Assembly: GCF_013149785.1 (NCBI RefSeq)
Contig: NZ_JABEZU010000001.1
Coordinates: 1,364,001 to 1,428,000 of the forward strand
Source: Isoptericola halotolerans
GTDB taxonomy: Bacteria; Actinomycetota; Actinomycetes; Actinomycetales; Cellulomonadaceae
Length of the DNA: 64,000 nucleotides
Reading direction: 5' to 3'
Numbering within the stretch: the stretch's first letter is position 1; every line of letters begins with the position of its first letter. The position numbers were made by a program, and so were the translations under genes. Under the pieces are notes generated by a model that did not search any database, had not been told where the DNA came from, and saw only the letters and a list, made by a program, of their open reading frames with translations. Shown piece by piece: positions 25,313 through 34,000 of this stretch.

Positions 25313-26521
25313 CTATCTCGCGCCGTCCTCCTCGAGCTCGTCCGTCACCACGGTCCCGTCTGTCTCCACGGTCCCGTCGGAGGTCGCGGGATCACCGTCC
25401 GACGGCGGCAGGGACGTCGGGGTCCGCTCCGGTGCACGGACGGACGGTCCGTCGTCGACGTCGTCGCCCGAGAGCCAGCGCAGCCAGTCGTTGCGCGGGT
25501 CGCCCTCCAGCACCAGGGCCCGCACCAGCAGGGTCAGCGGGATGGCGAGGATGGCGCCGAGCGGGCCGATCACGAAGGTCCAGAACACCACGGACACGAA
25601 GCTCAGCGTGAGGGACAGCGAGACGGCGTCCGCCACGAACTTCGGCTGCACGAAGACCTGCAGGACGACGTTGACGACGCAGTACACGGCCACGACGGCC
25701 AAGGCGAGCTGCCAACCCCCCACGACGAAGCCCATGACCACGGGAGGGACCAGCCCGAGGACGAAGCCGATGTTGGGGACGAAGTTGGTGACGAAGGCGA
25801 GGATCGCCCAGATGGCGGCACCGGGGACGTTCAGCAGCCACAGGGCGACCCCGTCGACCAGTGCGACGACGGCGCCGAAGGTCGCGTTGACGACGTAGTA
25901 GCGGCGTACGCCGGAGCTGAACCGGGTGGCGCGGTCGATGGCGTCCGCCCGGGTGGCACCGAACCGGTGCTGCGCCGTCGAGTAGCGGGCGCCGTCGGCC
26001 GCCATGAAGACGGCGTAGGCCAGGACGAAGAAGAACGCGGTGCCGACGGTCACCACCGTGCCGCTGACCGTCCCGGCCACCGACAGGACGTTCGCCGGCT
26101 GCAGCCAGGAGGTCACGGTCTCGGTGACCTGGGTGTCGATGCCGGTGGCCACGAGCTGCGCCTCGATGTCGGACACCGACGCGGCGAGCTGCGGGATGTA
26201 GCTCTGCACGAGGGCGGCGAACCGGAAGCCGGCCCACACCAGCATCGCCAGCAGCGCGGCGAGGATGAGGTAGGCCACGACGATCACCACCGTGGTCGCC
26301 GCCCAGCGCGGCCACCCGCGCGACTCGAGCGGGAACCGCACGGGGTGGCAGATGATGACGATCACCGCGGCCAGGAAGAGCGGCGCCAGCACCCCGGCGG
26401 CAGCATGGACGGCGGCCAGGACGACGGCGCCGCTCGCCAGGACGAGCAGGGTCCGCGCGGCAGGGGAGAGCCCGACGTGCGTCGGTGTCGGCTCGGTCTG
26501 GGCGCGGGGAGTCGAGGTCAC
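25313..26521 (-). CDS. AI-2E family (PerM/YhhT) membrane transporter
   Basis: A 402-residue polytopic membrane protein with about eight helices, the family core FVTNFVPNIGFVLGLVPPVVMGFV and IGPLGAILAIPLTLLVRALV. The C-terminal 70 residues are acidic and disordered (TSDGTVETDGTVVTDELEED). The family name comes from an E. coli autoinducer-2 exporter, but most members have unknown cargo and some are Na+/H+ antiporters. It starts at GTG, 6 nt after TAGGGT (26528-26533): leaderless. Confidence 0.85.
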   Translation of the reverse strand: MTSTPRAQTEPTPTHVGLSPAARTLLVLASGAVVLAAVHAAAGVLAPLFLAAVIVIICHPVRFPLESRGWPRWAATTVVIVVAYLILAALLAMLVWAGFRFAALVQSYIPQLAASVSDIEAQLVATGIDTQVTETVTSWLQPANVLSVAGTVSGTVVTVGTAFFFVLAYAVFMAADGARYSTAQHRFGATRADAIDRATRFSSGVRRYYVVNATFGAVVALVDGVALWLLNVPGAAIWAILAFVTNFVPNIGFVLGLVPPVVMGFVVGGWQLALAVVAVYCVVNVVLQVFVQPKFVADAVSLSLTLSFVSVVFWTFVIGPLGAILAIPLTLLVRALVLEGDPRNDWLRWLSGDDVDDGPSVRAPERTPTSLPPSDGDPATSDGTVETDGTVVTDELEEDGAR

Positions 26522-26641
26522 GCGTCGACCCTAGCGGGCGCCTCCCCGACCGCCAGCCGGGTGACCCTGCTCCCCGACGCGGTGACGCTCCCGCACCGGG
26601 CATATGCTGCCGGGAACGGGTCGAGCGTGAGGTGGTGCCCG

Positions 26642-27100
26642 ATGGTGCGTGGCGAGGTGGTCCGGTACGACGCGATCAAGGGCTACGCCTTCGTCGCCGC
26701 CGACGAGCTGGACGAGGACGTGTTCCTGCACGTCAACGACATCGACTTCGACAAGACGCTGATGGCGGTCGGCACCGTGGTCGAGCTGACCCACGAGACG
26801 GGGGACCGCGGCCCCCGGGCCCTGAGCGCCTCGCTGGTGAGCTCGCCTGTCGCCGACGCGGCGCACGCGGCGCTCGGCGGAGAGCCCGTACGGCGTGCGG
26901 ACGCGGGCCAGCGGACCGAGCGGGCCCCGGGCCAGCGCCCGCACGACGGGTTCGCGGACGTGCTGTCGGCCGGCGAGCTGCGTGCCGAGCTGACCGAGCG
27001 GCTCCTGGCGTCCGCGGGCGACCTCACGGGGCGACAGGTCCTGGCTGTCCGGGGCGCCGTCGAGCAGCTCGCGCGGTCCCACGGGTGGCTGGACGCCTAG
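26642..27100 (+). CDS. Cold-shock-domain protein with C-terminal extension
   Basis: A 152-residue protein. Residues 1-65 form a divergent cold-shock OB fold: EVVRYDAIKGYAFVAADELDEDVFLHVNDI contains RNP1-like KGYAFV and RNP2-like VFLHV. The remaining about 85 residues form a helical extension (FADVLSAGELRAELTERLLASAGDLTGRQVLAVRGAVEQLARSHGWL) of unknown role. GAGGTGG lies 6 nt before the ATG, and TATGCT at 26603-26608 is a likely -10 box. Single-stranded nucleic-acid binding is expected; it is larger than ordinary CspA proteins. Confidence 0.83.
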   Translation: MVRGEVVRYDAIKGYAFVAADELDEDVFLHVNDIDFDKTLMAVGTVVELTHETGDRGPRALSASLVSSPVADAAHAALGGEPVRRADAGQRTERAPGQRPHDGFADVLSAGELRAELTERLLASAGDLTGRQVLAVRGAVEQLARSHGWLDA

Positions 27101-27108
27101 GACGCGCG

Positions 27109-28257
27109 CTACATCCACTTCTTCCAGCGGAACACCGCGAAGAGGCCCACGCTGACGGTGATCATCGCCAGCAGTGCCAGCGGGTACCCCCACTGGGCGT
27201 GCAGCTCGGGCATGACGTCGAAGTTCATCCCGTAGACCGAACCGACCAGGGACGGGGCGAAGATGATCGCCGCCCAGCCGGAGATCTTCTTGACCTCGTC
27301 GCCCTGCTTGATCGAGACCTCGGTGAGGTGCGTCATCTCCTCGTTCTGCCGTTGGGCCACCAGGGTGGCGTTCACCGTGAGGATGTCGCGCAGGACCACG
27401 CGGAAGGTCTCGACCGACTCGGCCACCTCGATGAGGTGGTCGGCGACGTCACGCAGGTAGGCCTGCAGCTCGTCGTCCACGTGATACTTCTCGGCGCCCT
27501 TGGCCAGCGACTGGCAGACGTTCTGCAGCGGGCGTACGGCACGCTGGAAGTCGACGACCTCGCGGGAGAGCTCGTAGATGCGCCGCGACACGGACTTGTC
27601 GCCGGAGAAGACCTCGGACTCGATCTGGTCGATGTCGAAGTCGAGGCCGGAGATCACCGGTGCGTAGTCGTCGACGACGCGGTCCATGATCGCGTAGAGC
27701 ACCGCCTCCGGCCCGCGCGAGAGCATCTGCGGGGTGGACTCCAGGCGTGCGCGGACGGTGGCGAGGTCGGGGGAGTCGCCGTGGCGGACGGAGACCACGA
27801 AGTCCGGGCCGACGAACAGGTGCAGCTCGGAGAACTCCACCTCCTCGATGGAGTCCAGGTACCGGGCCGCGTGCAGCACGACGAACAACGTGTCGCCGTA
27901 CCGTTCGATCTTCGGGCGCTGGTGCGCCTGGATGGCGTCCTCGATGGCCAGCGGGTGCAGGTCGAACTCCCGGGCCAAGGCTGCCAGCTCTCGCTCGTCG
28001 GGGCGCTCGAGGCCGATCCAGGCCATCCCGTTCGGGGTCGACCGCAACGTGCGGAACGTGTCGGCCAGGCGGGTGAACGACGCCGTGCGGTGCCCGTCGC
28101 CGTCGTACACCGCGGCCGCGACGATGGCGGACCGGGACCGGGGCCGGATCGGCGTCGGGGTCGCGGGCTCCGGGGTCGCAGCGGGAGCACCGCGTCGGGG
28201 CCGCAGCGCGCCGAGGACCTGGCGAGGGCGTGCGGAACGGGGAGAGCTGAAGGCCAT
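27109..28257 (-). CDS. CorA-type magnesium/cobalt channel
   Basis: A 382-residue inner-membrane pentameric channel subunit. The N-terminal 50 residues are basic and Pro-rich; the cytosolic funnel spans about 50-310 (WIGLERPDERELAALAREFDLHPLAIEDA, KIERYGDTLFVVLHAA). Two C-terminal helices follow, the first ending in the ion-selectivity motif YGMNF with the periplasmic loop MPELHAQWGYP. The protein ends FRWKKWM. GGGAG is 6 nt before the ATG. It is preceded by a leader ORF with proline codons and a strong hairpin, consistent with Mg-responsive control. Confidence 0.93.
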   Translation of the reverse strand: MAFSSPRSARPRQVLGALRPRRGAPAATPEPATPTPIRPRSRSAIVAAAVYDGDGHRTASFTRLADTFRTLRSTPNGMAWIGLERPDERELAALAREFDLHPLAIEDAIQAHQRPKIERYGDTLFVVLHAARYLDSIEEVEFSELHLFVGPDFVVSVRHGDSPDLATVRARLESTPQMLSRGPEAVLYAIMDRVVDDYAPVISGLDFDIDQIESEVFSGDKSVSRRIYELSREVVDFQRAVRPLQNVCQSLAKGAEKYHVDDELQAYLRDVADHLIEVAESVETFRVVLRDILTVNATLVAQRQNEEMTHLTEVSIKQGDEVKKISGWAAIIFAPSLVGSVYGMNFDVMPELHAQWGYPLALLAMITVSVGLFAVFRWKKWM

Positions 28258-28353
28258 GAGGGACTCCCAGGCGTGCAGGAACGATGGTCTGCGTGCTGTG
28301 GATCCCGCGACTGAGGTGGCTGGGCACCGGGGCGCGTTCAGGGACGGCGGCGT

Positions 28354-28376
28354 CGTCCGGCGCAGGGCGCCGGACG
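28354..28376 (-). promoter_or_regulatory. Hairpin between the corA leader ORF and corA
   Basis: Perfect 10-bp stem (arms 28354-28363 and 28367-28376) with a 3-nt loop, about 15 nt downstream of the leader-ORF stop and about 97 nt upstream of corA. There is no U-tract, but the stem is very GC-rich, so it could act as an attenuator or pause site. Confidence 0.55.
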
Positions 28377-28390
28377 GTATCGAGCCGAGG

Positions 28391-28432
28391 TCAGTCGCGG
28401 CTCGGACTACTAGGAGGCTCGCTGCGGGTCAT
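28391..28432 (-). CDS. 13-residue leader ORF upstream of corA
   Basis: Reads MTRSEPPSSPSRD-stop, with a near-perfect ribosome site (AAGGAGGT, 7 nt spacing) better than that of corA itself. The acidic and proline residues (E-P-P, S-P) recall the MgtL leader of enteric bacteria, in which Pro/acidic N-termini destabilise ribosomes at low Mg and switch on the Mg transporter gene downstream. The ORF, its ribosome site and following hairpin are seen directly; Mg sensing is inference. Confidence 0.55.
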   Translation of the reverse strand: MTRSEPPSSPSRD

Positions 28433-28491
28433 GCGCGATACCTCCTTCGCGGTCGGGCAGCACGGGCGACTGCGTGCACGGGGCCTCGGTC

Positions 28492-28497
28492 AGTGTA
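28492..28497 (-). promoter_or_regulatory. -10 box of the corA leader transcript
   Basis: TACACT on the minus strand, about 60 nt before the leader ORF start. No convincing -35 is visible. The leader from here to corA would be about 230 nt; apart from the leader ORF and hairpin, this gap between corA and DDAH holds nothing else I can identify. Confidence 0.5.
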
Positions 28498-28562
28498 CTC
28501 CCGCGCGCACGACGGCGCCCGGAGGCAGTTGCGTGACCTGGCCCACCGCCGCGAGTCTGGGC

Positions 28563-29321
28563 TCAGCGCAGCCGCACGGACAGACAGGTGACGCAGCCCT
28601 CGAGCTTCTCGAGCTCGGTCACCGGCGTCGTGACGACCTCGAGGCCACGGGAGCGGAACAGATCGGCGCTGCGCGGCGCGCTGGCGGACATCAGGACGGT
28701 GCCCTCGTCGAGGACGACGACGGCGTTCCCTTCCGGCTCGGGGACGGGCAGGAACCGGTCGAACAGCTCCGGGTCGTCCACCTCGGGCGGGTGCCCGACG
28801 ACGGTGCCGTCCGGCAGGGCGGTCACGGCGCTCTTGAGGTGCAGGACCCGGGTGACCGGCACCGTGACCACCTGCCAGCCACGGGGCGAGAGGAGGTCGC
28901 GGAGCGCGGCGATCCCGTCGTCGTTCGTCCGTGAGCTCCGGCCGACGTAGACGGTCCGGCCGATCTTCAGCACGTCCCCGCCGTCGAGCGTGCCGGGCGC
29001 CTCGATCTCCGCGACCTCGAGGCCCAGACCGGTGACGGCGGGACGGAGCGTGGCCAGCTCGCCGCGGCGCGAGGCCGCACCGGGCCGCCCGAAGACCGCC
29101 AGGTCGTCGAAGACGACGACCCCGTCCTCGACGAACACGCCGTCCGGGTGCTCGTCGGCCGACGGCACCTCGCTCACCTCCCAGCCGCGCGCACGGAAGA
29201 CGCCGACGTAGCCCTCCCACTGGCGACGGGCGAGCGCCGGGTCGACGGGCACGCGGTCGAGGTGGGTGACCTCGCCGTCGGCGAGCTGCGGGGACGGCGG
29301 GCGGACGAGGAGGCGCGGCAT
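28563..29321 (-). CDS. Dimethylargininase (DDAH) family amidinohydrolase
   Basis: Hydrolyses dimethylarginine or related guanidino compounds to citrulline and an amine. The 252 residues carry FVEDGVVVFDDLAVFGRPG, the substrate-binding ETLDGGDVL-type segment (GTLDGGDVL), catalytic His in VLHLKSAVTALPDG and catalytic Cys near the C-terminus (EGCVTCLSVRLR, about residue 246). TAGGTT (29328-29333) lies 6 nt before the ATG, so the mRNA is leaderless. It is the last gene of a minus-strand run but has its own promoter. Confidence 0.9.
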   Translation of the reverse strand: MPRLLVRPPSPQLADGEVTHLDRVPVDPALARRQWEGYVGVFRARGWEVSEVPSADEHPDGVFVEDGVVVFDDLAVFGRPGAASRRGELATLRPAVTGLGLEVAEIEAPGTLDGGDVLKIGRTVYVGRSSRTNDDGIAALRDLLSPRGWQVVTVPVTRVLHLKSAVTALPDGTVVGHPPEVDDPELFDRFLPVPEPEGNAVVVLDEGTVLMSASAPRSADLFRSRGLEVVTTPVTELEKLEGCVTCLSVRLR

Positions 29322-29330
29322 GGCCCCAAC

Positions 29331-30377
29331 CTAGCGGCGTGGGTCGAGCACGGACATCCCGGCGCGCGGCGCGTCCCGCAGAGCCGGCAGCAGGTCGGCG
29401 GCGACGTCCATGCCGACGACCTGTCCCACCAGGTCCTGGGGCCGCAGCGTCCCGTCCGCGACGAGCGCCAGCATCTCCGGGTAGTCCGCCGCGGCCATGC
29501 CGTGGGAGCCGAGCACGTCCAGCTCGAAGGCGATGACGCGGTCCATCGGCACCCGTGGGTGCCCCGCCGCGGCGGGCAGCAGACCCACCTGCACGTGCCG
29601 GCCCCGGCGGCGCAGCGAGTGGACCGCCGTCGCGCACGTCGTCTCGGTGCCGACGGCGTCGAGCGCCACGTGCGCGCCGCCGTCGAGCACCTCGTGGACC
29701 CCGGCCACGACGTCGGTGCCGGGGTCGGCCAGCACGGTGTGCTCGGCACCGGCCCGCCGAGCCGCCTCCAGCGCCCGGGGGTTCCGGTCGACGGCGACGA
29801 CCTGCGCCCCGCGGGCGGCCGCCACCATCACGGCACTCAGCCCTACCCCGCCGGCACCGACGACGACGACACGCTCACCGGCGCGCACCCTCGCCCGGTG
29901 CACCACCGCTCGGTAGGCCGTGGCGAAACGGCAGCCGAGGCTCGCCGCCGCCACCGACGTGACGCCGTCGGGCACCGCGACCAGGTTGTGGTCCGCGGCG
30001 TGCAGCACGACCTCCTCGGCGTACGAGCCGTGGTGCGTGAAACCTGGCTGGGTCTGGTCAGGGCACACCTGCGCATCCCCGTCGCGGCACCAGGTGCACC
30101 GGCCGCAGCCGCAGACGAACGGCGCCGTGACACGGTCGCCCACCCGCCAGCGTCCGACGCCGGCACCCACCGCGGCGACGGTGCCCGCCAGCTCGTGGCC
30201 GGGAACGTGGGGGAACGCCGTGATGTCCGGGTCGTGGCCCGCCCACGCGTGCCAGTCGGACAGGCACAGGCCGGTCGCGTGCACCTGGACCACCACCCCA
30301 CCGTCGGGCGCAGCAGGCCGGGGCAGCTCCCGCACCGAGACCAGGCCTCCGAAGCGGTCGAACGCCAGGGCGCGCAT
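29331..30377 (-). CDS. Zinc-dependent medium-chain alcohol dehydrogenase
   Basis: A 348-residue NAD(P)-dependent dehydrogenase. Catalytic zinc ligands are in GLCLSDWHAW and HVPGHELAG; the structural-zinc lobe is CGCGRCTWCRDGDAQVC; the Rossmann motif is VVVGAGGVGLSAVMVA. The start at 30377 lies 8 nt after the stop of the SRPBCC gene, so the two form an operon. Substrate not determinable. Confidence 0.9.
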   Translation of the reverse strand: MRALAFDRFGGLVSVRELPRPAAPDGGVVVQVHATGLCLSDWHAWAGHDPDITAFPHVPGHELAGTVAAVGAGVGRWRVGDRVTAPFVCGCGRCTWCRDGDAQVCPDQTQPGFTHHGSYAEEVVLHAADHNLVAVPDGVTSVAAASLGCRFATAYRAVVHRARVRAGERVVVVGAGGVGLSAVMVAAARGAQVVAVDRNPRALEAARRAGAEHTVLADPGTDVVAGVHEVLDGGAHVALDAVGTETTCATAVHSLRRRGRHVQVGLLPAAAGHPRVPMDRVIAFELDVLGSHGMAAADYPEMLALVADGTLRPQDLVGQVVGMDVAADLLPALRDAPRAGMSVLDPRR

Positions 30378-30385
30378 CGGGCGGC

Positions 30386-30874
30386 TCACCCCTCGGCGAT
30401 GCGCCGGACCGCCGCCAGCGTGGCGGGGATCCCCTCGTGGGCCATCCGAGTGCGGGCCTCGATCTCGGCGTCGGCGTCGTCGCCGTAGCGCTGGGCGAAC
30501 GCGGCCAGGCCCTCCGGGGTGAACTCCCAGGACTCGGTGAGCACGGTCGCCCGGCCGTCGTCGCGGGACTCCAGCGTGTAGGCCCAGCGGACGAAGCCCT
30601 GCCCGACCACCCAGGCGAACTCGCGGCCCGGGTCCGCGACGACGACCTGCGACCGGGTCTCCCACGTGCGGTCCGGTGTCTCGTTGCGGCCAGTGAAGTG
30701 CGCGCCGCTCCGAGGCGGCTCCCCGGGACCGGGGGCCTCGGCCTCGTCCCACCAGCACTCCTTGCACACCGGTGACCACTCCCCGGTGCGGGTGACGTCC
30801 GAGACGAGGGCGTAGACCTCGTCCGGGGTGGCGGCGATCTCGATCGACTGCGCGTGGGTCCGTGCGGTAGTCAT
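30386..30874 (-). CDS. SRPBCC-family protein
   Basis: A 162-residue polyketide-cyclase/START-like protein (AQSIEIAATPDEVYALVSDVTRTGEWSPVCKECWWDEA, later WAYTLESRDDGRATVLTESWEF). It has a hydrophobic-ligand-binding fold with unknown ligand and is cytoplasmic. ATG 30874 is chosen by family alignment; the ribosome site is weak. It is the first gene of a two-gene operon with the Zn-alcohol dehydrogenase and divergent from the large secreted phosphoesterase. Confidence 0.85.
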   Translation of the reverse strand: MTTARTHAQSIEIAATPDEVYALVSDVTRTGEWSPVCKECWWDEAEAPGPGEPPRSGAHFTGRNETPDRTWETRSQVVVADPGREFAWVVGQGFVRWAYTLESRDDGRATVLTESWEFTPEGLAAFAQRYGDDADAEIEARTRMAHEGIPATLAAVRRIAEG

Positions 30875-31030
30875 GCCCGCGATGATCGCACGGCCGAGAC
30901 CGGGGCCGTGTCGCGGTGCTGCCCGACCGACAACATGTCGTCGCCCGACGTTCACCCTGCCGGACCCCGACGTTTGCCCCGAGCAGGCAGCGTGCGGGTC
31001 AACGCTCCCGAGCCGAAGGTGTCCCGTCGC

Positions 31031-34000
31031 ATGCCGTCGTCCCGCCAGCCCTCCGTCCGTCTGACATCGACCCTCATCGCCATCAGTCTCGTCACCGGAG
31101 GGCTCGCCGCCACGGCGCTCCCGGCCGCGGCGGCCCCGGAGCCCGGCGACCCGCCCGCGGCGGACCTGCCCTGGCCGCTGGTCGTCACCGAGATCGCCCC
31201 CGACAACACCGGGCCCGACCACTTCGAGTTCTTCGAGGTCACCAACACCACCGACGCGCCGGTCGACCTCGCCGAGCAGGCGTTCACGTACGTCTTCACG
31301 CACGAGGGCACCTCGGGCAGCGACAAGCCGCTCGACCTCACGGAGTCCTCCGCCGTCGTCCCCGCGCGCGGCAGCGCCGTGCTCTGGCTGCAGTACTCCA
31401 CCTCCACCGTCGACAGCTTCGCCCGGAGCGACGACGACTTCCGTGCGGCCGTCGGCGCCGACGACGACGTGCTGCTCTTCCACGTCACCGGGCAGGCAGG
31501 CATGGCCAACACCGGGACCCGAGGCATCCGCGTCGACACCTCTGGCGGGCAGACCAGCTGGTCGGTGTACGACCGGGTCTCGGCCGCGCCCGACGTCTCG
31601 ACGCACTTCGCGGTCCCCGCCGACCCGGACGCGGGTGGCACGGTCGAGCTGTCCTCGGGGCCGTTCACGCCCGGGGTCGTCGACCCCGCTCAGCTCATCC
31701 CGACCGAGCCGGAGCCCGAGCCGGGACCGGAGGTCCCCGTGCAGGGCCCGCCGCCGCCGACCGACCCGGGCCTGGACGCCCCCGTGCTGCAGATCACCGA
31801 GCTGGCGCCCGACACCGCGAACGTCGGTGGCGCCGACGCCTACGAGTTCATCGAGGTCTACAACGCCTCCGACGCGCCGGTGCCCTTCGGGGAGCACTCG
31901 ATCGACTACCTCTACCTCGACGGCAGCCACCAGGTCACCAACAGCACCGTGTGGCCCGCGACGCCGCACGACCCGGTGATCGAGCCGGGGAGCACGCTGG
32001 TGCTGTGGGTCAAGAACGGCGCGAACGACGGCCTGACCGCGGCGGACTTCAACGCGCACTTCGGCAGCCGGCTGACCGCGGGCGTCGACCTGGTGGAGAT
32101 CCACTCCGCCGGGATGGCCAACGGTGGCCAGCGAGGCATCCAGGTGACCACCAACACCGGGCACGTCGTCTCGCGAGCCGACTACATGACCGACGACCAG
32201 ACCGTGGCCGACCGTCCCATCCAGTACCGGTGGGACGAGGGCACGACCCAGACGCTCGTCGGCACCGGTCTCGCCACCCCCGGGTACGCCTCCCCGGACC
32301 AGGTGCCGGACGCCCTGGTGGCCACGCCCGAGGACACGAGCGCCCCGGACATCGCCGACCTCACCGACCACGGCCCGGGTGCCGACGGCCTCGCGCTGGC
32401 GTTCGACGTCACCGACGACCGCCGGGTGACCACCGTGGAGCTCACCCTCGCCACCGACGTCGGTGAGCCGAGCACGCGGCTGCTGCGCTTCGACGAGGAG
32501 GGGCGCTACACCTACGCCGTGCCTGCCGTCGACCTCTACGGCAAGGCCTGGGTCGAGTACACCCTCACCGCCTCGGACGGCACGGGCACCAGCACGCTCG
32601 GTCCGGTCCGGATCGACCTCCTGGACGGTGAGCGCGCACCGCTGCGCCTCAACGTCACCGACGGTCAGCACGTCGCCGGCCAGACCTGGCTGGCGGCGAC
32701 GACCATGGGCGACCCCCGCGACGTGCGCCTCGCCGTCGACGGCCAGGAGGTGGGCGACCCGACGCCCTCGCTGGAGGCGCCGGCGATCTTCGCCTTCGAG
32801 GCGACCAGCACCGACGCGTTCTTCCGCAACGGCGTCAAGCTCGGCGACGAGGTGCTGACGATCTTCGACGAGGGGTTCTACGACCGGGTCGAGACGGTGG
32901 CGAGCGACGTGCCGCTCGACCGGACGGTCGCGGGAGAGAGCCTGACCCTCGGCATCTACGCCGGTACCAAGGCCTGGCCGGAGCCGGACCCGGACGAGAA
33001 CAACGACGACTTCAGCGCCTACGACCTCCGTCTCGCCCTCCCCGACGGGCGGGTGCTGCTGCCCGAGAGCTGCGCGGGGGCGGGCGAGGGCCAGGAGGAG
33101 ACCGCGCGCCCCTGCCCAGGCCCCGGCGAGCGCGTCCGCTTCTCCGACGCCGACCAGGTGTACTTCACCGCCACCTTCACCGTGCCCGACGACGCGTTCG
33201 ACTCGATCGCGTACGCGTGGGACACCACCGCGGTGGACGACGGCGAGCACGTCGTGTCTGCGACGGCGGGGGAGGAAGCGGTGACCCGGACCGTCGTCGT
33301 CGACAACACCGCACCACGGATCACGACCGCGCTGCGCGACGGCGAGACGTACCGGGGCGAGGTCGTGCTGGACGCCGAGGCGTCGGACGCAGGCTCCGGG
33401 CTCGCGTCCCTCACCGCGACCCTGGACGACGTCGCCGTCGAGCTCCCGCACACGACGAGCTCGCTCGTGCTGGACCCGGGCGAGCACACGTTCGTCGTGC
33501 GGGCCGAGGACGAGCTCGGCAACACCGCCACGCGGACGGTGGTGTTCACGACGCCGGACGAGAGGCCGGGCGTGACGCTGAGCGAGCCGCAGGACGGTGC
33601 CGTCGTGGCCACCGGCGACGTGCCGTTGGCGGCGACCCTCGAGACGGCCACGGGAGACGCGGTGGACGTCGAGTTCCGTCGGGGCTTCACGTTCGACGCC
33701 ACGGACGCCGAGGTCGGCGTCTTCGCCGGGACGACGACCGACGCCGCCTCCGTGGACCGCGACCACCGGGACGACGGGGACAGCGACGAGATCAGCTCCG
33801 ACACCGAGCTGCCGTACCAGCTCTTCACCCTCGACGTGCCCGAGGAGGCCGGTGACGAAGGGCAGGTCCGTGTCGCCTGGTCCGGCTCGGCGAACCCGGA
33901 CGCCAAGGTGCTGCTCTCGGTGCTCGACACGTCGGACGGGACCTGGCGCGAGATCGACCGGCACGTCACGACCGACGGCGAGGTCGACGTCGAGCTGGGC

